DNA of 64,000 bases from Burkholderia gladioli (lineage in GTDB: Bacteria > Pseudomonadota > Gammaproteobacteria > Burkholderiales > Burkholderiaceae), in assembly GCF_000959725.1 (NCBI RefSeq), contig NZ_CP009323.1, positions 2,232,001-2,296,000 of the forward strand. The letters run 5' to 3'. Below, piece after piece: positions 36,560 to 45,541 of the stretch; the stretch's first letter is position 1; each line of letters opens with the position of its first letter. Under the pieces are notes generated by a model. That model did not search any database. It worked only from the letters and a program-made list of their open reading frames with translations, and was not told the origin of the DNA. The translations under genes and the position numbers were made by a program.

Positions 36560-37686
36560 AGCTCGCGTTCGCGGTGGATGCGATCGCGCCGCCGTTGACC
36601 GGAATCGGCCGTTACGCCTGGGAGCTTGCCTGGCATTTCACGCACTTCGACGAGCCCTTGCAGTCCTTGCGTTTTTTCTTCGCGGACGAGCCGATCGAGG
36701 ATCCGTCCTGGGTCATCGGCGGCGATGCGGAAAAAGGGCGACGGCGTCCGCGCTGGCTGCCGAGGTCGATCACCTCGACGCGCCGCTTCCGGGGGCTGCG
36801 GATGCGGCATCGTCTGCGCGGCCACCTGTTTCACTCGCCGAACTATTTCCTTCCCTATCCCGTCGATCGTGGAATCGTCACGATTCATGATCTGTCGGTT
36901 TTCCGATTTCCGGAAACCCATCCCGTGGAGCGCCTGAAGCACTTCGAGCGAAGTTTCGACTCGACGCTGCGCCGCGCCTCGCATCTGCTCACCGATTCCG
37001 AGGCGATTCGGCATGAGGTGGCCGCGTATTTCGGTTGGCCGCTGGATCGGATCACCGCCGTTCCGCTCGGTGTGCGACCGGAGTTCCGGCCACGTGGCGC
37101 CGAGGAGATCTCGAAGCCGCTCGCGCAATACGGTCTGGTGCCGGGCGGCTATGCCCTGAGCGTATCGACGCTCGAACCGAGGAAGCGCATCGACCGCCTG
37201 ATGGGGGCCTATGCCGAACTGCCGAGCGCATTGCGCGAGGACTATCCGCTGGTCCTGGTCGGCGGCGCGGGCTGGTTGAGCGAATCCTTGCATAGCGCAA
37301 TCGCGAGCGCGGAGCAGGAGGGTTGGCTGCGCTATCTCGGCTTCGTTCCGGAGGCGCTGCTTCCCGTGCTGTATGCGGGTGCTCGAGCCTTCTTCATGCC
37401 GTCCAAATACGAAGGCTTCGGGCTTCCGGTCCTGGAGGCGCTGGCCAGTGGCGTCCCTACGCTAACCTCGAACACGTCGTCGCTGCCCGAGGTGGCCGGC
37501 GGCGCCGCCTGGCTCGTCGAGCCCGATGATCACGAGGCCTTGCGGGCTGGCATCGAGCACGTGCTCAGCGAATCGGCATGGCGTGAGGAGGCATCGCGCC
37601 TCGGGCTCGGCGTGGCCGGCGAAGCGACCTGGCTGCGATGCGCGCAGCGCACGCTTGAGGTCTATCGCCGGGTAGTGGGGTCATGA
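36556..37686 (+). CDS. Glycosyltransferase family 4
   Basis: This 376-residue GT4 enzyme starts at GTG 36556, overlapping the rmd stop by GTGA. The N-terminal half has FAVDAIAPPLTGIGRYAWEL. The donor domain has STLEPRKRIDRLM, FMPSKYEGFGLPVLEALASG and TSNTSSLPEVAGGAAW. It resembles mannosyl- and rhamnosyltransferases of the WbdB/WbpY kind. The direct neighbourhood of gmd-rmd suggests it adds D-rhamnose or D-mannose, which I infer. Its last 6 nt overlap the end of the convergent glycosyltransferase gene at 37681. Confidence 0.88.
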   Translation: MKLAFAVDAIAPPLTGIGRYAWELAWHFTHFDEPLQSLRFFFADEPIEDPSWVIGGDAEKGRRRPRWLPRSITSTRRFRGLRMRHRLRGHLFHSPNYFLPYPVDRGIVTIHDLSVFRFPETHPVERLKHFERSFDSTLRRASHLLTDSEAIRHEVAAYFGWPLDRITAVPLGVRPEFRPRGAEEISKPLAQYGLVPGGYALSVSTLEPRKRIDRLMGAYAELPSALREDYPLVLVGGAGWLSESLHSAIASAEQEGWLRYLGFVPEALLPVLYAGARAFFMPSKYEGFGLPVLEALASGVPTLTSNTSSLPEVAGGAAWLVEPDDHEALRAGIEHVLSESAWREEASRLGLGVAGEATWLRCAQRTLEVYRRVVGS

Positions 37687-38946
37687 CTGCGCGTCGAGCC
37701 GGCTGATCAGCGACTTCAGTTGCATCGCGCTTTCATGCCAGCTCAGTGCCTTGATCGCGCCGCTGTCGGGTGTAGTGCCCGCGGCGATGGCTTCGAGCCA
37801 TTGCTGCAGGCATGGCGCCAGTTGGGCCGCCGTCACGGCGGAGAAATAGCTGGCGTGGTCGCCGGCGATCTCGCGGAACACCGGCAAATCGCGCAGCAGT
37901 AGCGGCAGGCGCTGGGCGCAGGCCTCGATGATCGGCAGGCCGAAGCCTTCGCCCTCGGAGGCCAGAATCAATCCGTCGCTGCTTTCGTAGCACTGGGTAA
38001 GCTCGGCGTCGCTGGCGTCGGCCAGCCAGTGCAGGCGCTTGCCGGATTCGGGATGCGCCGCGAGCCTGGCCGTCAGCGTCTCGACGGCCCAGCCGGCACG
38101 GCCGACGATCGACAGCGAGACCTGGGAACCGGTGCGCCACAGCTGCTCGAAGGCATCGATGACCAGCGCGTGCCCCTTGCGAGGTTCGATCGTCCCGACC
38201 ATCAGGATGTGCAACGGGCCGGCAGAGCCCGGCGCGAGCTCGTCCCTTGTCGTCCGCCCGGCGCCTGGCCTCCCGCCGAGCTCGGCACCGAGGTGAAACC
38301 ATCCGGTCGGAATCGCCGTCAAGCGCGGCTGGCTGCGCGTTTGTCCGGCCACCGTGGCCGAGATGCAGAACAGGGCATCCGCATGGATCGCCAGCATCGT
38401 CAGCCAGCGTTCGAACGACTGGACCGCGCGAGGTGTAAACCAGGCCGGGTGCAGGGCCGGCAACATGTCGTAGACGACGAAGGCGAAGCGCACGCCGGCT
38501 GCATGCCAGCGCAGGAAGTCCGTTTGCCTGGCCGGGGAGATGCGGCTGGTCAGGTCGAGCCCGAGGAACAGGTCGCCGGGGCCGACCTGGACGAGGGGAT
38601 CGTGGTCACCGAGCGGGGCGCCGATCATCGTTTCCAGGTAGCGGTCCGCGTAGACATACGGACGTTTGCGGGTTGCCCTGACCGCGCGGACCGTGTAGCC
38701 GGCGGGCGGTGTCTCCAGCAGTTCGGCCAGCAGCGAGCGAACCACACGCTGAATACCGGTACCGGCATCTTGTGCGGCGATGATCGAGACGTCGACCAGT
38801 AGCTGACGCGGTTGCCGCGATGTCTGGTGGGCGACGTCGGAACGGATCGCGGCGATCGCCTTGCGCGCGGCGCCGGTCAGAGGCAGGCGCCACCGCGTCG
38901 CGGCATGCAGCAGCAGTGTCGCGCGCCAATTGATCAGGCTTGGCAT
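37681..38946 (-). CDS. Glycosyltransferase family 4
   Basis: This 421-residue GT4 protein has an N-terminal basic hydrophobic stretch, then LLVDVSIIAAQDAGTGIQRV (acceptor domain) and VYDMLPALHPAWF. The donor domain has GTIEPRKGHALVIDAF, SIVGRAGWAVE and ASEGEGFGLPIIEACAQRL, the variant of the E-x7-E motif. It resembles WcbB in layout (same V-x-D-M/L-x-P block). It is transcribed leftward with the export genes, and its stop overlaps the opposing gene by 6 nt. The sugar and linkage are unknown. Confidence 0.87.
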   Translation of the reverse strand: MPSLINWRATLLLHAATRWRLPLTGAARKAIAAIRSDVAHQTSRQPRQLLVDVSIIAAQDAGTGIQRVVRSLLAELLETPPAGYTVRAVRATRKRPYVYADRYLETMIGAPLGDHDPLVQVGPGDLFLGLDLTSRISPARQTDFLRWHAAGVRFAFVVYDMLPALHPAWFTPRAVQSFERWLTMLAIHADALFCISATVAGQTRSQPRLTAIPTGWFHLGAELGGRPGAGRTTRDELAPGSAGPLHILMVGTIEPRKGHALVIDAFEQLWRTGSQVSLSIVGRAGWAVETLTARLAAHPESGKRLHWLADASDAELTQCYESSDGLILASEGEGFGLPIIEACAQRLPLLLRDLPVFREIAGDHASYFSAVTAAQLAPCLQQWLEAIAAGTTPDSGAIKALSWHESAMQLKSLISRLDAQS

Positions 38947-38961
38947 GGAGCGTGGAAAACG

Positions 38962-39612
38962 TCAGCCGTTCTGTTGGTAGAACGCGTAGGCGTCATCGAT
39001 CTGGTCGAAGCTGTGCAGATGCCCCTGGACCAGCACGGCAGCGCGATGGCAATGCTCGCGAATGTAGCCGGCATCGTGGCTCACGATGATCAACGAGCGA
39101 TCGGCGCGTCGCACGAACAATTCGTGGTGGCATTTCGCGTGGAAGCGGCTGTCGCCGACCGCCACGATTTCGTCGATCAGGAAGCAATCAAACTCGATGG
39201 CCATCGAAATCGCGAAGGCGAGGCGAGCGCGCATCCCGGCCGAATAGCTCTTGACCGGCTCGTTGAGGTAGTAGCCCAGTTCCGAGAATTCCTGGACGAA
39301 TGGTTCGGCCTGCTTCGCATCGGCTCCGTACACGCGACAGATGAAGCGCAGGTTGTCCATGCCTGTCAGGCTGCCCTGAAAGGCACCGCCGAACGCGAGT
39401 GGCCAGGACACGCTCATGCTGCGGTTGATCTTGCCCGTGGTCGGCAGCTCGGCACCGCTGATCATGCGGATCAGCGTCGACTTGCCAGCGCCGTTGCGGC
39501 CCAGTACGCCGAGCTTTTCTCCCGGGGCCACGCGCAGATTGATGTCGTTGAGTACCCGGCGTCGGCCCTGCCGGGTGTGGTAGTCCTTGGAGACGCCCTG
39601 CAGGTCGATCAT
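38962..39612 (-). CDS. wzt: Capsule export ABC transporter ATP-binding subunit (Wzt/KpsT)
   Basis: This 216-residue ATPase has Walker A ([14 protein letters not shown]), the signature [13 protein letters not shown], Walker B ([12 protein letters not shown]) and the switch His (VSHDA). It has no C-terminal carbohydrate-binding domain, unlike the Wzt of O9a-type O-antigens, so export would not rely on that kind of chain-end recognition. The start at 39612 overlaps the wzm stop (ATGA), so they are coupled. It energises transport of the lipid-linked capsule across the inner membrane. Confidence 0.95.
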   Translation of the reverse strand: MIDLQGVSKDYHTRQGRRRVLNDINLRVAPGEKLGVLGRNGAGKSTLIRMISGAELPTTGKINRSMSVSWPLAFGGAFQGSLTGMDNLRFICRVYGADAKQAEPFVQEFSELGYYLNEPVKSYSAGMRARLAFAISMAIEFDCFLIDEIVAVGDSRFHAKCHHELFVRRADRSLIIVSHDAGYIREHCHRAAVLVQGHLHSFDQIDDAYAFYQQNG

Positions 39613-40436
39613 TCGGGTTCCACCCGCTTGCTGGCGTCGCGCACGAGGAACAGGCCGATCAGCATCAGCACTGAATCGCAGGCGACCATATAGGGGATGC
39701 TGTAGTGCGGCTTGACCAGGGAGCCATAGTAGCCGCCGCGCAGCATTTCGGTTCCGTGCACCATCGGCAGGTAGAGCACCACGGCGCGGAATTTTTCGGG
39801 AATCCACTCGACCATGAACACCGCGCCCGACAGCGGGAACAGCAGATAGGCAATCGTGTGCCAGACGCGTTCGACGGTTTCGCTGCGCTCGCTCAGGGCG
39901 CCGACGATGAGGCCGAGCGAGCATCCGAAGGCGGCCAGATGAAGCCATCCGCCCAGTACCAGGCTGATGTTCTTCGGCGGATCCATCATGCCGATCGCAA
40001 CGAAAAAGACCGTCAGGAACACGAAGGACATGGTCGCGCCGGCGATCTCCAGCAGCAACCGCGCGAAGAACAGGTCGATGACGCGCACGTTGCGGTGATA
40101 GAGCAGGGCCTGGTTCGGCAGGATGGCCAGGGCGCAACGGTTCGCACAGTTGCGCCATAGCAGCACGGACGAGTAGCCGGTCACCGCGAACGAGGTGATC
40201 GAGAGCGTCGTGCCATGGGTGGCGTTGAGGGCCGTCCAGAGCGCGAGCACGCCGAGCGTGAACATCATCGGCTCGAAGAAGATCCACAGAAAGCCGACGT
40301 TATGCCGGCCGTAGCGTGTCAGAATCTCACGCATCAACAAGGCACCGACGACCCGAAGCTGAATGCGCAATGACGAGACGAGAGGCGTGTCGTGATGCAC
40401 GATATCCGAACCCTCAGTCGTGGTGTTCGCGCACAC
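39609..40436 (-). CDS. wzm: Capsule export ABC transporter permease (Wzm/KpsM)
   Basis: This 275-residue protein has about six membrane helices and the ABC-2 pattern ([22 protein letters not shown] at the start, [15 protein letters not shown], then several hydrophobic spans). The frame opens at ATG 40436, overlapping the wcbD end by 23 nt. A GTG at 40400 (VHHDTP), preceded by GAGGG just past the wcbD stop, may be the real start. It forms the inner-membrane channel with Wzt, and connects to WcbD and WcbC for passage to the cell surface. Confidence 0.93.
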   Translation of the reverse strand: MCANTTTEGSDIVHHDTPLVSSLRIQLRVVGALLMREILTRYGRHNVGFLWIFFEPMMFTLGVLALWTALNATHGTTLSITSFAVTGYSSVLLWRNCANRCALAILPNQALLYHRNVRVIDLFFARLLLEIAGATMSFVFLTVFFVAIGMMDPPKNISLVLGGWLHLAAFGCSLGLIVGALSERSETVERVWHTIAYLLFPLSGAVFMVEWIPEKFRAVVLYLPMVHGTEMLRGGYYGSLVKPHYSIPYMVACDSVLMLIGLFLVRDASKRVEPE

Positions 40437-41565
40437 CCGCGAGCAGCAACTCGAGGATGCCCCAGGCGATGATGCCGAGCGCGAACACCTCGAGGATGCT
40501 CTTCAGTCGCTTCGGTTCGATGGCGACATCGGGCGTGTTCGGCTCGACCAGGCGCTCGAGATAGAGCTGCTTGCGCTGGGCATCGGCACGCGCATTCTCC
40601 AGGGCTGCCATCGCCGAGGCCAGTTGCTTGTCGGCAAATTGCGAGTCCAGCTGCATGCGCGCATACACGGCGGCCTTGTCGGCCAGCGAGTTCTTGCCTC
40701 CGGCAACTCCGCTGGTGGCGGCCGTGATCTGCTTTTCCAGGTTGGCGATATTGGTCTGCAGTACCGGGATCTGCGGATTCTTGGGCGAGATCGACTGGAG
40801 CTGGACCAATTGGGTCTGCGCCGCCAGCATCTGTGTCTGCAGGGCCGTGACCTGCTGGAGCTGGAGCGCCGACTGTCGGTCGGGATCGAACACCGTATAG
40901 GTCCGGCGATAGGCCGCCAGTGCGGCGGCGGCGTCCTTCGCCTTGGCGGCTGCGACGTCGACCTCGCCCTGGGCGAACGTTACCGTATCGCTCACCGCCC
41001 TGCGATTCATGCGGTTGATCAGCCGCTCGCTCATTTCCAGCAGGCGCTCGTTGATCTTTTCGGCGTCCTCTGCCGTATACGCCCTGATCTGCAGCTTTGC
41101 GATCGCGGACGTCGAGTCGAATTCGATGTCGACGATGCGCTTGCCGTAGTATTTCCACAGCGATTCGAAGCTGCCGTCCGGCCAGCGGTGGAAACGGCTG
41201 ATCACGTCGCCATGCTCCGAATAGGCGTCGGCGACATAGTTGCCGACGTTCAGCTCGCGCAATGCGTCGCGCGATTCGATGTAGTCGATCACCGGGTAGG
41301 TGTCGTCTTGGGCGCGCGAGAAGCCCGTGCCCTGCAGCAGGGCGCCGACGAGGTTGGTCTGCGATTGCTTTTGCGGGCTCCTGACGACGAAGCGCGATTC
41401 CGACACATAGACGTCGGATGCAATCAAACCGTAATACAGCACGGCCAACGTGGTCGGCAACGCGACAGTCAGGAGGAACAGGCGATTGACTTTCTTGAGA
41501 CGCTGTCCGAGGCTCGGCTTGGTGCCGGAGGAGGGGGGCAGGTCGCTGCTGGTTACGTTTTCCAA
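40414..41565 (-). CDS. wcbD: Capsule export inner-membrane/periplasmic adaptor WcbD (KpsE-type, PCP family)
   Basis: This 383-residue protein has one membrane helix near the N-terminus (about residues 30-52), a periplasmic region with long coiled-coil helices (about 180-330; QTQMLAAQTQLVQLQ and ADKAAVYARMQLD), and a second helix at the C-terminus (VFALGIIAWGILELLL). This is the layout of KpsE/CtrB, which bridges the ABC transporter and the outer-membrane channel. It is the first gene of the leftward export operon (wcbD-wzm-wzt-glycosyltransferase). Confidence 0.93.
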   Translation of the reverse strand: MENVTSSDLPPSSGTKPSLGQRLKKVNRLFLLTVALPTTLAVLYYGLIASDVYVSESRFVVRSPQKQSQTNLVGALLQGTGFSRAQDDTYPVIDYIESRDALRELNVGNYVADAYSEHGDVISRFHRWPDGSFESLWKYYGKRIVDIEFDSTSAIAKLQIRAYTAEDAEKINERLLEMSERLINRMNRRAVSDTVTFAQGEVDVAAAKAKDAAAALAAYRRTYTVFDPDRQSALQLQQVTALQTQMLAAQTQLVQLQSISPKNPQIPVLQTNIANLEKQITAATSGVAGGKNSLADKAAVYARMQLDSQFADKQLASAMAALENARADAQRKQLYLERLVEPNTPDVAIEPKRLKSILEVFALGIIAWGILELLLAGVREHHD

Positions 41566-41762
41566 CTTTGTTCCGTCACGTTGAGAGGCTGCGTAGTCCG
41601 ACGAGCGGCGGACAAAAATGCCCGAATCCGCGAGCGGGGCGGGGCCGGCGTCGCTGCCTTGCCGGGTGTGTCGGTGGTGCGCAGCAGGCCCGTGTACTCA
41701 CCACACCAAGCGATGTGGTGCCGTTCGATCGATCGCGTGTCATCGTTCACCAGAGGCGGCTG

Positions 41763-41812
41763 ATTATAGCCAGCCTGGTCCACTTTAGCCATCCGCGCGC
41801 CGGCCGTGTCAA
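41763..41812 (-). promoter_or_regulatory. Candidate promoter of the wcbD-wzm-wzt operon
   Basis: On the minus strand a consensus TTGACA (41812-41807) lies before a weak GCTAAA/TAAAGT at 17-19 nt spacing, and a separate good TATAAT (41768-41763) lies closer to the gene. Either could serve as part of the promoter. The divergent gap (41566-42011, 446 nt) holds no gene I can support. Confidence 0.35.
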
Positions 41813-41850
41813 TCGCAAGCTTCAAGTTTGGTGAAGTTTTTGAGTCAGGC

Positions 41851-41879
41851 TGTTTTTGTTTGTATCAGAATGCTATATT
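41851..41879 (+). promoter_or_regulatory. Candidate extended -10 promoter of the wcbO-wcbT operon
   Basis: TGCTATATT at 41871-41879 is an extended -10 (TGnTATATT) in a T-rich stretch with no clear -35; the position 17 nt upstream reads TGTTTT. It lies about 130 nt before the wcbO ATG and faces the long rightward lipid operon. Confidence 0.35.
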
Positions 41880-42011
41880 CGGTGACGGTCCGAAACGGGA
41901 CTCGACTCGCCGGCAAGATTTCGAATAAGGTTCACCGAGCGGTGTCGCCGAACGCCGCCGAGTGTCGCTCGGGCGCCCCCGCAAGTCCGCACTGTCCGTT
42001 ATTCAATACCG

Positions 42012-43217
42012 ATGCCTCGCTCATTTTTAGTGCTGCAAGGCACGGCTTCCTCGTTTTTCCGTTGTCTGGCCGAGGCGCTCGTCGCGCATGGCCACGCCGT
42101 GCATCGCGTCAACTTCTGCGGCGGAGACTGGTTCTATGGCAGAACTAAGCGTGCCTTGAATCACGGCGGGGCTGCCGCCGACCTGTCGGCCTGGTACACC
42201 GAACTGGTACAGCGCGAAAACATCACCGATGTCCTGATGTTCGGCGACTGCCGCGAAGTCCATCGGCCCCTGCATCCGATCGCCGAGCAATACGGCTTGC
42301 GCGTGCACGTGTTCGAGGAGGGCTATGTCCGCCCGCACTGGATCACGCTCGAGCGTCATGGCGTCAACGGCCGCTCGCGCATGCCGAGGGATCCCGCCGA
42401 GTATCTGCGCCTGCGTGAGCTCACCCCGGCTGCCGAACCCGGCGAGCCGACCGGCTACAATCTCTACGAACGTGTCTTCCACGACATCAGCTATCGCGTC
42501 GCCAACGCGCTGCTGGCCTGGCGTTTTCCCCGCTACCGCAGCCACCGGCCGCGCAACGGCTGCGTCGAATATGGGGGGCTGGCGTTTCGCGCGCTGCTGC
42601 AAGGGCGTCATCGCCGGCAGGCCGAGCGGGTCACGCGCGAATTGTTCGATGCCGGCCGCCCCTACTATCTGTTTCCGCTGCAGTTGAATTCCGATGCGCA
42701 GATCGTCGTGCACTCGCCGTTCGAGGGCGTGCGCGACGCGATCGACTACGTGGTGCGCTCGTTCGCCAGGCATGCCCCGCGAGATGCCATTCTGCTGATC
42801 AAGAACCATCCGCTCGACACCGGCATGATCGAGTATCACCGCTTCGCGCTGTCGATCGCGCGCGAGGCCGGCATCGGTGAACGGATTCGTTTCATCAACT
42901 CCGGGCACCTCCCGACCCTGCTCGAACGCTCGCGCGGCGTGGTAGTGGTCAACAGCACGGTCGGCCTGTCGGCGCTGCACCACGAGCGCCCCCTGATCGC
43001 GCTCGGTGCGGCGATCTACAATATGCCGGGACTGACTTGGCAGGGCAGGCTCGATGACTTCTGGCATCAAGGTGAATTGCCCGACATGATCCTCTATCAC
43101 GCATTCCTCGACTACGTGATGCACCACACGCAGATCAACGGCGATTTCTACACGCGCACTGGCATCGAGATGGCGGTGCGCGGCGCGGTCGAGCGGCTGG
43201 AACGTGCGGATGCGTAG
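42012..43217 (+). CDS. wcbO: Capsule linker Kdo-transferase-like protein WcbO (KpsS family)
   Basis: This 401-residue protein is a KpsS/LipB-type capsule protein. It opens FLVLQGTASSFFRCLAEALVAHGHAV, carries the characteristic HVFEEGYVRPHWITLERHGVN, and later PLQLNSDAQIVVHSPF, LIKNHPLD and NSTVGLSALHH. In E. coli, KpsS adds the first beta-Kdo to the lipid acceptor and KpsC extends it. Its position at the head of the lipid-synthesis operon is informative: the enzyme that first touches the lipid acceptor is encoded with the genes that may make that acceptor. The next gene overlaps its end. Confidence 0.9.
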   Translation: MPRSFLVLQGTASSFFRCLAEALVAHGHAVHRVNFCGGDWFYGRTKRALNHGGAAADLSAWYTELVQRENITDVLMFGDCREVHRPLHPIAEQYGLRVHVFEEGYVRPHWITLERHGVNGRSRMPRDPAEYLRLRELTPAAEPGEPTGYNLYERVFHDISYRVANALLAWRFPRYRSHRPRNGCVEYGGLAFRALLQGRHRRQAERVTRELFDAGRPYYLFPLQLNSDAQIVVHSPFEGVRDAIDYVVRSFARHAPRDAILLIKNHPLDTGMIEYHRFALSIAREAGIGERIRFINSGHLPTLLERSRGVVVVNSTVGLSALHHERPLIALGAAIYNMPGLTWQGRLDDFWHQGELPDMILYHAFLDYVMHHTQINGDFYTRTGIEMAVRGAVERLERADA

Positions 43218-44001
43218 CCCCGTTCCGGCTCATATCGTCATCACCGGCGCGAGCGCCGGCCTGGGCCTCGCGCTCGCGCTGGCCCACGCCTCGCCGGGCG
43301 TGGTGCTGGGCCTGGTCGGACGCGACCCGCAGCGTATCGATGCGGCCGCAACGGCCTGCCGCGCACGCGGCGCGACGGTCGAGGCCGGCATCGTCGACGT
43401 GCGCGACGCGGCGGCGATCGGCGCCTGGCTCGATGCCTTCGATGCGCGCTACCCGATCACACTGCTGGTTGCCAATGCCGGCGTCGCCAGCACGATTGCC
43501 TCCGCCGACGATTGGGAGGACGGCGAACGTACCCGCGCGGTGATCGACACCAATCTCTACGGCATGTTGAATACCGTGCTGCCGGTGATCGAGCGCATGC
43601 GCGCGCGCCGTCGCGGCCGGATCGCGGTGGTGGCCTCGATCGCCGCCTTGCGCGGCATGGCGATCTCGCCCGCCTATTGCGCCAGCAAGTCGGCGATCAA
43701 GGCCTGGGCCGACTCCGTGCGGCCGCTGCTCAAGCGCGACGGCCTGGCCGTCACGGTGATCCTGCCGGGCTTCGTGAAGACCGCGATGAGCGACGTGTTC
43801 CCCGGCGACAAGCCCTTCCTCTGGAGCGCCGAGCGCGCGGCCGCGCACATCCGGCGCAAGCTCGAGGCGGGCCGCAGCGAGATCGCCTTCCCGGTCCTGC
43901 TCGCGTTCGGCATGCGCCTGCTGCCGCTGCTGCCCGTCGCGCTCGCGGACGCGATCCTCGACCGCTTGTCCTACCTGCCCGCGAAGGACCGCGCCAATTG
44001 A
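43210..44001 (+). CDS. wcbP: Short-chain dehydrogenase/reductase WcbP
   Basis: This 263-residue classical SDR has the NAD(P) motif TGASAGLG, LVANAGVAST, the active-site Ser (about VVASIAA) and YCASKSAIKAW (Tyr-x3-Lys). The C-terminal 50 residues (FPVLLAFGMRLLPLLPVALADAILDRL) are hydrophobic, as in membrane-associated lipid SDRs such as 3-ketodihydrosphingosine reductases. The start could be ATG 43210 or GTG 43204, both overlapping wcbO. Beside a PKS and an alpha-oxoamine synthase, reduction of a 3-keto amino-lipid is the simplest inferred role. Confidence 0.87.
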   Translation: MRSPVPAHIVITGASAGLGLALALAHASPGVVLGLVGRDPQRIDAAATACRARGATVEAGIVDVRDAAAIGAWLDAFDARYPITLLVANAGVASTIASADDWEDGERTRAVIDTNLYGMLNTVLPVIERMRARRRGRIAVVASIAALRGMAISPAYCASKSAIKAWADSVRPLLKRDGLAVTVILPGFVKTAMSDVFPGDKPFLWSAERAAAHIRRKLEAGRSEIAFPVLLAFGMRLLPLLPVALADAILDRLSYLPAKDRAN

Positions 44002-45539
44002 GCGCGTCGCTTGCCCTCATCCTGACCATGGTGCCGGCCATCGCGCTGTCGTTCGCGCTCGACGCGATCGCGGTGCCGCGCGCGCCGCTGGCGCGGCCGT
44101 TGCTGTCGTCAATGCTTCACATTCTTTCGGTAGGCTTGCTCGCCGGTCTGGCGTTCGCGCTGACGTCGCGGCCGATCTTCTCGGCCTGCGCGGCGCTGGC
44201 GCTGGTCGGGCTGGTGGCGGCCGTCAGCAATGCGAAGTACGAGTCCTTGCGCGAGCCGTTCGTCTTCACGGACCTGAGCCTGTTCAGCCAGTTGTTTGCC
44301 CATCCGCGGCTCTATCTGCCCTTCCTGAGCGCCGGCAAGGTTGTCGCGATCGGCGCGGGCATCGTGCTCGTGATCGCGGGCTTCGTCGCCGAGCGGCCCT
44401 TGCCGCCTGCCGCCGCCGCGCCGTCCTGGCTGGCGGTGGCGCTGTCGTTCGCGCTCGCGGTGGCGATCGCCGCGCGCCTGCCGCTCACGCTGGAGCCCTC
44501 GATCGACCAGCGCCGCCACGGCTTTTTCGCGGTATTCGTCGCCTACCTGCTCAATGGCCTGCGTCCGGCCACCTTCCGGCGCTTTCGCGAATGCCTGGCC
44601 GCCTCGCCGTTCGCGACCGGCGAACCGGCCCTGTGCCCCGACGTGGTGCTGATCCAGAGCGAGTCGTTCTTCGATGCGCGCCGGCTCGGCACGGCGATCG
44701 AGCCCGGCCTGTTGCGCTGTTTCGACCAGGCGCGCAGCGAAGCCGCCTGGCACGGCGAGATGACGGTGCCGGCCTGGGGGGCGAACACCATGCGCACCGA
44801 GTTCGCGGTGTTGACGGGCACCGCTTCCCGGTCGCTCGGTTACGCGCGTTTTTACCCTTACGCCTTCGTCAGGCGGCCGCTCGCCTCGCTGGCCGCCTGG
44901 TTCGGCCGTGGCGGTTACGAGACAGTCGCGATCCATCCCTATTACGCCGATTTCTTCGGACGAAACCGGGTATTTCCCTTGCTTGGTTTCGAGCGTTTCC
45001 TCGACATCGGTCATTTCGCCTCGGCATCGCGCGCCGGCCCTTACGTGGCGGACGCGGCGGTCGGCGAGGCGATCGTTGCGGAATTGGAGACGGCGGGGCC
45101 GGACCGACCGCGTTTCGTGTTCGCCATGACGATGGAAAACCACGGTCCCCTGCATCTCGAAACAGTGCAGCCGGGCGAGGCGGCTTCGCGGCATACTCTC
45201 GGCGACGATGCCCAATGGCGGGACCTGACCGCGTATTTGCGACATATTGAAAATGCAGATGCAATGCTCGGACGCCTGCTGGATCATTTGCGTTCGAGCG
45301 ACAGGCGGACCGTGGTCTGTTTCTACGGCGATCATGTTCCGGCCCTGTCGCGTATTTTCGACGGGCTGGACGTGAGTCCGGAGCGCAGCGATTATTTCAT
45401 CTGGCGGAATTTCGGGGTCGATAAACCCGAACGTCGGGACTTGCAGGCCGAGATGCTGGGGGGCCTGCTGCTGCAAGCGACACAGCAGGGTGGTGGAAGT
45501 CGCATGGACCAGTCGCGGGCACCAGAGAAAACGACATAA
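43998..45539 (+). CDS. wcbQ: LtaS/OpgB-like membrane phosphoglycerol-transferase-type protein WcbQ
   Basis: This 513-residue protein has four to five membrane helices in the first 190 or so residues and then an extracytoplasmic alkaline-phosphatase-fold domain. Residues read as in LTA synthase and OpgB: IQSESFFD (metal site), WGANTMRTEFAVLTG with the Thr nucleophile position, HPYYADFF, MTMENHGP and YGDHVP. The formylglycine CxPxR/SxPxR motif of true sulfatases is absent, so the common 'sulfatase' label is misleading. The TTG at 43998 overlaps the wcbP stop (TTGA); ATG 44028 is a second choice. Confidence 0.83.
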   Translation: MSASLALILTMVPAIALSFALDAIAVPRAPLARPLLSSMLHILSVGLLAGLAFALTSRPIFSACAALALVGLVAAVSNAKYESLREPFVFTDLSLFSQLFAHPRLYLPFLSAGKVVAIGAGIVLVIAGFVAERPLPPAAAAPSWLAVALSFALAVAIAARLPLTLEPSIDQRRHGFFAVFVAYLLNGLRPATFRRFRECLAASPFATGEPALCPDVVLIQSESFFDARRLGTAIEPGLLRCFDQARSEAAWHGEMTVPAWGANTMRTEFAVLTGTASRSLGYARFYPYAFVRRPLASLAAWFGRGGYETVAIHPYYADFFGRNRVFPLLGFERFLDIGHFASASRAGPYVADAAVGEAIVAELETAGPDRPRFVFAMTMENHGPLHLETVQPGEAASRHTLGDDAQWRDLTAYLRHIENADAMLGRLLDHLRSSDRRTVVCFYGDHVPALSRIFDGLDVSPERSDYFIWRNFGVDKPERRDLQAEMLGGLLLQATQQGGGSRMDQSRAPEKTT

Positions 45540-45541
45540 AG

